34,926 nt of DNA from Terfezia claveryi. Its lineage: Eukaryota; Ascomycota; Pezizomycetes; Pezizales; Pezizaceae. The position numbers and the translations under genes are program-made. How positions within the stretch are numbered: position 1 is the stretch's first letter; every line of letters starts with the position of its first letter. The DNA lies in contig WHUX01000380.1 in NCBI GenBank assembly GCA_015179025.1, forward strand, positions 1 to 34,926. Direction: 5' to 3'. Below are positions 29,050-34,926 of the stretch, piece by piece. The notes under the pieces were generated by a model, which ran no database searches, was not told where the DNA came from, and worked only from the letters and a program-made list of their open reading frames with translations.

Positions 29050-30268
29050 TTTCCCGACTTCTCTGGGGTCTCGGACACTGCATGTACGGCCAGGGAGCGA
29101 TTTTTTCTCAAAGGACAGGCTGCAATGAAGTGATCCTCTTTTCTACAGGCAATGCACAACTCATTGTTGTGGTGATATTCCCTCTCTTCTTGTATCAGAC
29201 GGGGCCTTCCTGTTGATAAATCCATGGTGGTGGTGCCGCCAGCCACCAGGGACAGGTGGGCTAGCTTATTGGCTGTAGCTTGGATCTGAGGGCTCAGGTT
29301 CTGGGGTCGCAGTTGCTGCGTTTGGCTCTAGGGGTGCTGTACTCTCGCAGGCCGATAGGTACTAGAGGCGCTGGTCTGGGCTCTCAACCTAGCCAATTTT
29401 TGCTCCATCTTCGACGCCTGATCAATGTATTCGTCGAGAGTTTTGACATCTGGAGCTTGCAGGAGGGCCCTTTTGAGCTAATATTGAGGCCCTCCTCGAA
29501 TTGTTCCCGCTTCACCTGATTATTCCACTCTACCTCTGCTCCAACCTTGAGAATTGGCCACATACGCTGAGAGGTCATGACCTTTCTGTTTTAATTCTCG
29601 GAGAGCATGAGTGGCTATACCTATGGGATCCGGGTCTCCAAAAGCGCGCCGAGAATTGTGAATAAAGCAGCAACGTCAGGGAGGTTGAAGCGGTCATCGA
29701 GCACATAGGGTTGGACCTGGTCCAAAGCTATGCCCTCCAGTAGGCCATATACATAGGCTAATCAGTACTGAATGGTAGGGAATTTTGTAGCATCCCCATT
29801 CAGTTTGATCTTGATGGAATTTTTCCAGGCTTTCAGGCGAGTCCTGTCACCATTAAACTTTGGTGGGGTGGAGAGATCTTGAGTTTTGGCTGTCTGGGAT
29901 GCTTAGGGTACTGGGGCTGTTTGGAATCCGATCGTATCCAGGGCCCTATTCAGGGTCTGAATGGTTCTTCTTTCGTTGACTAAGTCATTCTAGGCGGTCG
30001 CGAGGTTGTTTGGGCAGGAGGCGAGGTCGGCCTGGCATGAGAGGAGGTCTTCGGTGAGTATTGTGACTTCGTCATTGGCCCTGGTCTGTTTTTGTTGTCC
30101 TTCATGTATGGCTGATTCCAGCCATTGACCTAATGCATCTACGGCAAGATAGATATTGATAATGGTCTGGCAATAGCTGCCGAAGTCGGCCTGGTTCATA
30201 GGGATAGGCAGGGCTTGCCGGGCTCGAAATCTGACCGGGAGCGTGGGAGTGGTGTCTTGGGTAGACAT
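29031..30268 (-). pseudogene. Element 2 gag
   Basis: It starts at ATG 30266-30268 (MSTQDTTPTLPVRFRARQAL), 36 bp inside the LTR. An N-terminal coiled coil is followed by a TAG at 29990 and several more stops and frame changes through the capsid region (29990-29250). The zinc knuckle is CIACRKEDHFIAAC (29157-29116), where Arg replaces the usual Gly after the second Cys. It ends at TAG 29031, at the same relative place as gag of element 1. Confidence 0.85.
29049..29055 (-). promoter_or_regulatory. GGGAAAA slippery heptamer at the gag-pol junction of element 2
   Basis: On the - strand, gag codons read TCG GGA AAA GCG, with the gag stop 18 nt after the heptamer. After a -1 slip the pol frame reads ..PCLVADTSKGPILGH, matching element 1. 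Conserved phase in two diverged, otherwise decaying copies supports function in the ancestor. Confidence 0.65.
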
Positions 30269-30303
30269 TGTGCATACCGGTTGATCAGAGTGATCCAACG
30301 TAG

Positions 30304-30818
30304 TGTAACGTAGGATCTGGGAACAAGGCGACCAAGGGGTACACTGAGGCAAGGGCAAGGCTAGGATAACACACATGTAGGAACGCTACGTGTATAACCA
30401 GGAGGAGGCTGAGACAGGAGGCAAGGGCAAGAGGCAGAAGAGGCAGAGGGCAAGGGACACGAGACAAGCGGAAGCAATTGCTGCATATGTCAAGGGAGGC
30501 AGCTGTGCTGCAGAGTTGTTTGTACAAGACAAGGATGTTCACAAGGGAGGTGCACAACCGCTGGGAGAAGCAAGGTTCTGTATTGGGTATACAAGACATT
30601 AGATGGGGATCCAATGACAGTACGAGGGACAGGCTCTATATATACATAACTCAGTCAGGGCAATGGGGGAAATAAGCTTCCCTATCTCGGAAGCCAAGCA
30701 AGGTAACGATAATACAATAACACATCACCTGCGATTGCAGGTGATGACAAAGACAACAATGGCAATGACCCATCACCTGTGATCACAGGTGATGACAACT
30801 GAACACACGGTTGTTACA
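30304..30818 (-). repeat. 5' LTR of element 2
   Basis: On the + strand it runs TGTAACGTAGG ... GGTTGTTACA. One palindrome is damaged (30724-30745, GATTGC). The other (30772-30793) has changed on both arms to CACCTGTGATCACAGGTG and so is still a perfect palindrome. A TATATATA lies near 30639. Confidence 0.93.
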
Positions 30819-30823
30819 CCTAT

Positions 30824-33800
30824 ACTTGACTACTCCTTGATTTTTGCGGGAGTTCACAATGGATTCGACTTCGAAAATATCTGGTTCATCTTCGTCTATA
30901 TCTTGTGGCTCATCTCGTTGTCTGAATGGCTTTAGGAGGGTAACATGAACAACGTTGTACCATCGTGTGCCTTGTGAAACTTCAAGCCTGTATGCGTGTA
31001 AACCAATAGCTTCAATGACCTTGTAGGGCCCTATCCACTTGCTGGTAAGGGAACGGTTATTCCCAGCTCGTATCTGTAAGTTCCAGCGGTCAACCAATAC
31101 CCAATCGTCAATAGCAAACCTGCGTGCCTTCTCGAGGTGTATAGCACTTCTTTTGTTGTTGATTTGCTTGAGGGTATCGTGGATTTGGTTATGTACAGTT
31201 GTCATTCGGTCTAGCCATTCTTCTGCAGCAGGAGAGGAGAATTCGTAGTCATCTGAAAGGTAAATGGTGCGAGGGTCGAAGCCGTACAAACTTCGGTAAG
31301 GGGAGTACTTATGAGTAGAGTGGGCGGCAGTATTATAGGCAAACTCGGCTAAGGGTAGCCATCATTTCTAATGACCTTGCCTATCATGACAGTAGATGTG
31401 GAAGTACTGCTTAAGTGTTTGGACTGCTCGTTCAGCAAGTCCATCGGTCTGAGGGTGATAGGCAGTGGAGAGGTGGAGGGTTATGTTGAGCTTTTGGTTA
31501 AGCTCCTTGAGGAATCTGGAAGCAAACTGTGGACCGCGGTCAGAGGTAATATATCGGAGGAGGCCATAGAGTCTCCATATCTCGTTAATATAGGTATCAG
31601 TAACATCGAATGCTGTCCATGTAGTTTTTGCTGGAATATAGTCTTGTACTTTTGTAAACCAGTCCATAATAATGAGTATTGCATTGAAACCTTTTCACTC
31701 TGGTAGCTCACCAATGAAGTCCATAGCTATTTCTTTAAATGGTCATTCCCCAGTTGGCATCAGTACCAACTTTGTTTGCCTGCTATGCCTATCTGCCTTT
31801 GCTTTCTGACACTTAGTACATCCTGCCACATAGTTTGCTATATCTTCCTGCCATTTATCCTACGTAAAGTTCCTTGACACTAGCTCTTGAGTACGATGTC
31901 TTCCCCAATGTCCTGCTACTTGACTATCATGGTGCTGTTTTAGCACTTCCAACTTAAACTCGGGGGTACTACCCATAGTCCTTCTTTCTTCTGCCATCCA
32001 GCCACATCTATTCCTTCCACTTCAACATCTTTGGCTTCCTCTTCATTCTCTTCCCCTAGTACTATTAATTGTCTATCTTTGAAAAATCTAGCATCCATGC
32101 CTGATTTCTCTTCCCCTGAACGTCTAGACAGGCCATCAGGCTTACCCATTTTCGAACCGGGTCTGTAGTGAATATTATAGATGAACTCGGACATGCGGAG
32201 GTACCAGGTAGCTTGACGGGAGTTGAGCTTCTGCTTGGTATTGAAATATTGTAACCCTTAGTAGTCTATATAGACGTTCACTGGAACGCCAACCAACCAA
32301 TCTCGCCACTTCCGGAAGCAATCTACGATTGCAAACAACTCTTTATCATAGATAGGCCAGTTGCATTGAGCTGCGGAAAGGGTTTTGGCATAGTATTCAA
32401 CGGGGTGAAGCTGCTTTCCTCCATTAACAACATGGTATTGAGAGAGGATACCAGCAATAGCTTGGTTACTAGCATCAGTCTCTATAATTGTGTCGAGTTG
32501 TCTGTCAAACTGCGTAAGGATAGGGGTGGTGAGGAATTGTTCTCGGAGGTCATCAAAGGCTTGCTGTTGTTCATGTCCCCAACTGAAAGAAATATCCTTT
32601 GTCAAGTCGACTAAGGGGTATGCTTTTGCACTATAGTTGGCAATGAATCGATAGTAGTAATTAGCGAAGCCTAGGAATGCTTGAACCTCTTTCTTCTTAG
32701 TGGGAATGGGCCACTTGGACATGGTTTCGAGCTTGGAGGGGTCCATTTGGACGTGTTGACCATTGATAATATGACCAAGGAATAAGGTCCCCTGGACATG
32801 GAATTCGGACTTCATGAGGTTAACAGCTAACCCATGTTGGATACATTGCTGAAGAACTTTTTCGACTATTTGTTGATGTTCTTCCTCTGTCTCACCTCTA
32901 TAGATGAGTATGTCATCCAAGTACCAGATACATACTTCCATATCCTTGAAGATCATATCCATCATCTCTTGAAATGTAGCGGGGGCATTGGTCAACCCAA
33001 ATGGCATCACAGTATACATGAATAGTCCCTTCTTTGTCCTAAATGCTGTCTTCCATTCGTCTCCTGGTGCAATTCTGATGAGGTTATACCCATTCTTAAG
33101 GTCCAATGGAGTGAACCATTTACCTCCACGAGTTCTATCAAGTAACTCTAAGATAAGAGGGAGTGGGTATTTGTTTGGTACTGTAAGGCAGTTAAGGGCT
33201 CGGTAATCAACACATAGCCTTAAGGATCCGTCTTTCTTTCGAACAAATAGGATAGGAGCACCGGCGGAGGAGTGTGAACATCGGACTTTGGTAGTAGGAA
33301 GGTTCTCATCAAGGTACTTCTGGAGTGCTTCGTCTTCCTCCTATGTAGTCTTATAGATAGCCCCGAATAGTATCTTTGCAGTTGGGTCTTGGAGAGGGAT
33401 TTCGTGGTCTCACGGCTTGTATTCAGGGAGTCTAGTTGCCTGTTCTGCGGTAAAGCAATGTGCATAATAAGAGTATCGTTCGCTTGCATCAATAATAAGC
33501 ACTATTTCACCATCTTCTAGTGGCTCTTCAACTTCCAGAACTGAAACTGTAGGAATCCATCTAACAGAATATGGAATAATCAAACCTGTAGAGACCTGTC
33601 TCAGGCACCTGTCCTGAGTATCCACCGAAAATCCATTTTCTATTAACCAAGATAAACACAAAATAACATCCTTCTTCCCAATATCTAAAACTTTGGTATC
33701 CATCTTGAACTTACCCAAAAAAATGAGAAGAGGAATCCAATATATCAAACCTAGTATTAACCACATATTTCCCTCCAGAAATTCGAGATCCATCTCCCTG

Positions 33801-33968
33801 CCTAACCCTAACTTCCCTAGCTCTCTTCCAAATTCCCAACTTAACTGCCAATCTTTTTCCAACAACTGAAGCACTAGCTCCACAGTCTACTACTACTTAA
33901 ACTTCTTCCCCAGCGATGAGAATTTGAACCGTCATGAGAGGAGAATGTCTAGGAGTATTTCCGATAGT
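30824..33968 (-). pseudogene. Element 3 pol: protease, RT, RNase H, integrase, partial chromodomain
   Basis: Protease VVDCGAS (33885 down) again has Cys after Asp. RT begins near 33500. The largest clean frame is 33106-32258: MDLKNGYNLIRIAPGDEWKT, intact YLDDILIY, then RNase H ETDASNQAIAG and ELFAIVDCF. Integrase has HHDSQVAGHWGRH (31935 down), CTKCQKAK (about 31800), TSDRGPQF (31540) and DGLAERAVQ (31445), so the DDE residues can be seen despite several stops. After MYGFDPRTIYLSDD (31289) it continues to a chromodomain start FEVESIVNSRKNQGVVKYR, cut by element 2 at 30818/30819. Confidence 0.92.
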
Positions 33969-33982
33969 TAGTGATATACTCC

Positions 33983-34926
33983 TTACTCGTTTTCCGAATG
34001 TTCTTCCTCAGAGCCGAGTTCTGTAATTCGAAGCTGTCCTTTATCTGTTCGGGCTTTCTTGACAGTAGGTACTAGGGTTTGACTAGTAGTGGTAGCAACC
34101 TTTGGTTTATAGGAGTATGGTTCAGTGGCGTGCCTTCCATAAAAGTATTTGTTAGACCTATAATCATCTCTTCCATACCTAATGCAGCGTCCTTCCTTGA
34201 GTCTACTTTGATAGATTGCATCCGGAAGTTTTTCAAAGGGTTTAGACTGTTGAGTAGGTTTGTTTTCGAACTGGATGCACTCTTCAAAGGTATGCTTTTT
34301 GGCTGCTGGTTGACTTGAAGGAGCATTATGGTTGTGGCTTTGGAATTCAATACTAATAATATCCATCTCGATAAGTTTTTGTCTCCATTAATGTAGGAAG
34401 ATACGAAGGTTTTTATAGTGAGCCATTGATTTGTGGAGTTCATGGGGAAGGTTGGAGATTATAATATTGATGACCTGCATCTCGGATAGTTTGGCATAAT
34501 TGTTAAGCCTATCTACCTCCGTTGGATAATCCAAGATAGAACCAGTCTTCTTTAACGCTGCTAGGTCATGATATGCTCAATCTACCTGGTAGTGGTCTCC
34601 ATAATATAGTTCCATGGCTTCCTTAACCTCCTTCCAAGTATGATACTTAACTCGGTTAGCCTTCCACCAATCCAATTCTTTTCCATCTATTAATAACCCA
34701 ACAGATGCTAGCTTCTGGTCTTCATTTCGGGTGAGAGTGATGAGAAAGTAATCGTCCATTTGAAGGATCTAGCCTTCGAGATGCGTTCGTTCCCCCTTAA
34801 ATTTATTTGGAGGTGGTGCTTTTCCTACTATCTGCTTATCTTCAAAGATCCCAAGTCCTACTGGAGGTGGTAGTGGAGGAGTAGGGTCTCTGGGTCGTCG
34901 TTGTTCTGCTGGTGGTAGAGGAGGTG
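33983..34926 (-). pseudogene. Element 3 gag, N-terminus outside window
   Basis: A Pro-rich start (PPPLPPAEQRRRPRDPTPP) leads into a capsid-like part with KELDWWKANRVKYHTWKEV (34690 on). Stops lie at about 34769 (CAG to TAG), 34577 (TGA, probably from CGA) and 34388. The zinc knuckle has decayed to CIRYGRDDYRSNKYFY (about 34190): two Cys and the His have become Tyr, each a G-to-A or C-to-T change. It ends at TAA 33983-33985, with GGAAAAC at 33989-33995 just before. Confidence 0.8.

Larger units (their letters stand above)
24521..30818 (-). mobile_element. Ty3/Gypsy chromovirus, element 2 (complete, inactive), nested in element 3
   Basis: The LTRs are both 515 bp (24521-25035 and 30304-30818). 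The CCTAT target duplication is exact (24516-24520 and 30819-30823). It is oriented on the - strand with gag at right and pol at left. The internal sequence is a relative of element 1 (same gag/pol layout, same linker with Ala-Asp repeats, same chromodomain). Its insertion point is inside the chromodomain codons of element 3. Stops and frameshifts are scattered through both ORFs. Confidence 0.96.
30819..34926 (-). mobile_element. Ty3/Gypsy chromovirus, element 3, right part; 5' end outside window
   Basis: This is a second, clearly different Gypsy lineage on the - strand. Gag begins beyond 34926; protease, RT, RNase H, integrase and half a chromodomain follow down to 30824. The rest of the chromodomain and the putative LTR lie at 23490-24520, beyond element 2. 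It is the older element, because element 2 sits inside it. Confidence 0.92.

Overview
The window looks like transposon-rich nuclear DNA of a filamentous ascomycete fungus. The evidence is three Ty3/Gypsy (chromovirus-type) LTR retrotransposons with C-terminal chromodomains, short GT-AG introns (about 40-70 bp, one with a perfect TACTAAC branch point), a DUF6589-type gene, and many CpA-to-TpA (RIP-like) mutations at stop codons and LTR ends. A Pezizomycete (truffle-like) host is a guess. I found no plainly intact gene: every long coding region carries stops, frameshifts or insertions.

Left part (1-9357, + strand). A broken Gly/Met/Pro-repeat gene of unknown function (1-2416) is followed by a 190-bp tandem duplication, clusters of a small palindrome, and a broken gene 'A' with a Gly/Ser/Ala linker (about 3474-4590). 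Next is a RecQ-like helicase pseudogene (about 4946-9357). It is split inside helicase motif VI by a non-autonomous LTR element (6188-8210, 5-bp target duplication CTACC). One LTR of that element carries a 248-bp inverted-repeat insert.

Middle (9533-22866). A DUF6589-family pseudogene on the - strand converges on the helicase and is split by Gypsy element 1 (12630-18822, target duplication GCCTC). Upstream of it lie a 1.39-kb palindrome built of nested (AT)n-containing tandem units (19407-20796), a 12-bp minisatellite that forms an 80-codon ORF behind a TATA box, and a GTCCGGAC-rich repeat block. An inverted second copy of gene A (21704-22866) follows, itself split by a solo LTR.

Right part (22867-34926, mostly - strand). 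This holds a second solo LTR (22867-23487) and Gypsy element 3, which runs off the right edge. Element 3 is interrupted inside its chromodomain by the complete Gypsy element 2 (24521-30818, target duplication CCTAT).

Taken together, the window is a nested pile of retroelements inserted into an older helicase / DUF6589 / gene A block that is itself repetitive. The most interesting signals are: a GGGAAAA -1 frameshift site conserved at the gag-pol junction of elements 1 and 2; hairpins near the start of related LTR families that keep the fold but not the sequence, one of which (CACCTGCGATCGCAGGTG) also occurs outside LTRs; the 1.39-kb palindrome; and the helicase plus DUF6589 convergent pair, which may be the remains of a multi-gene mobile unit.
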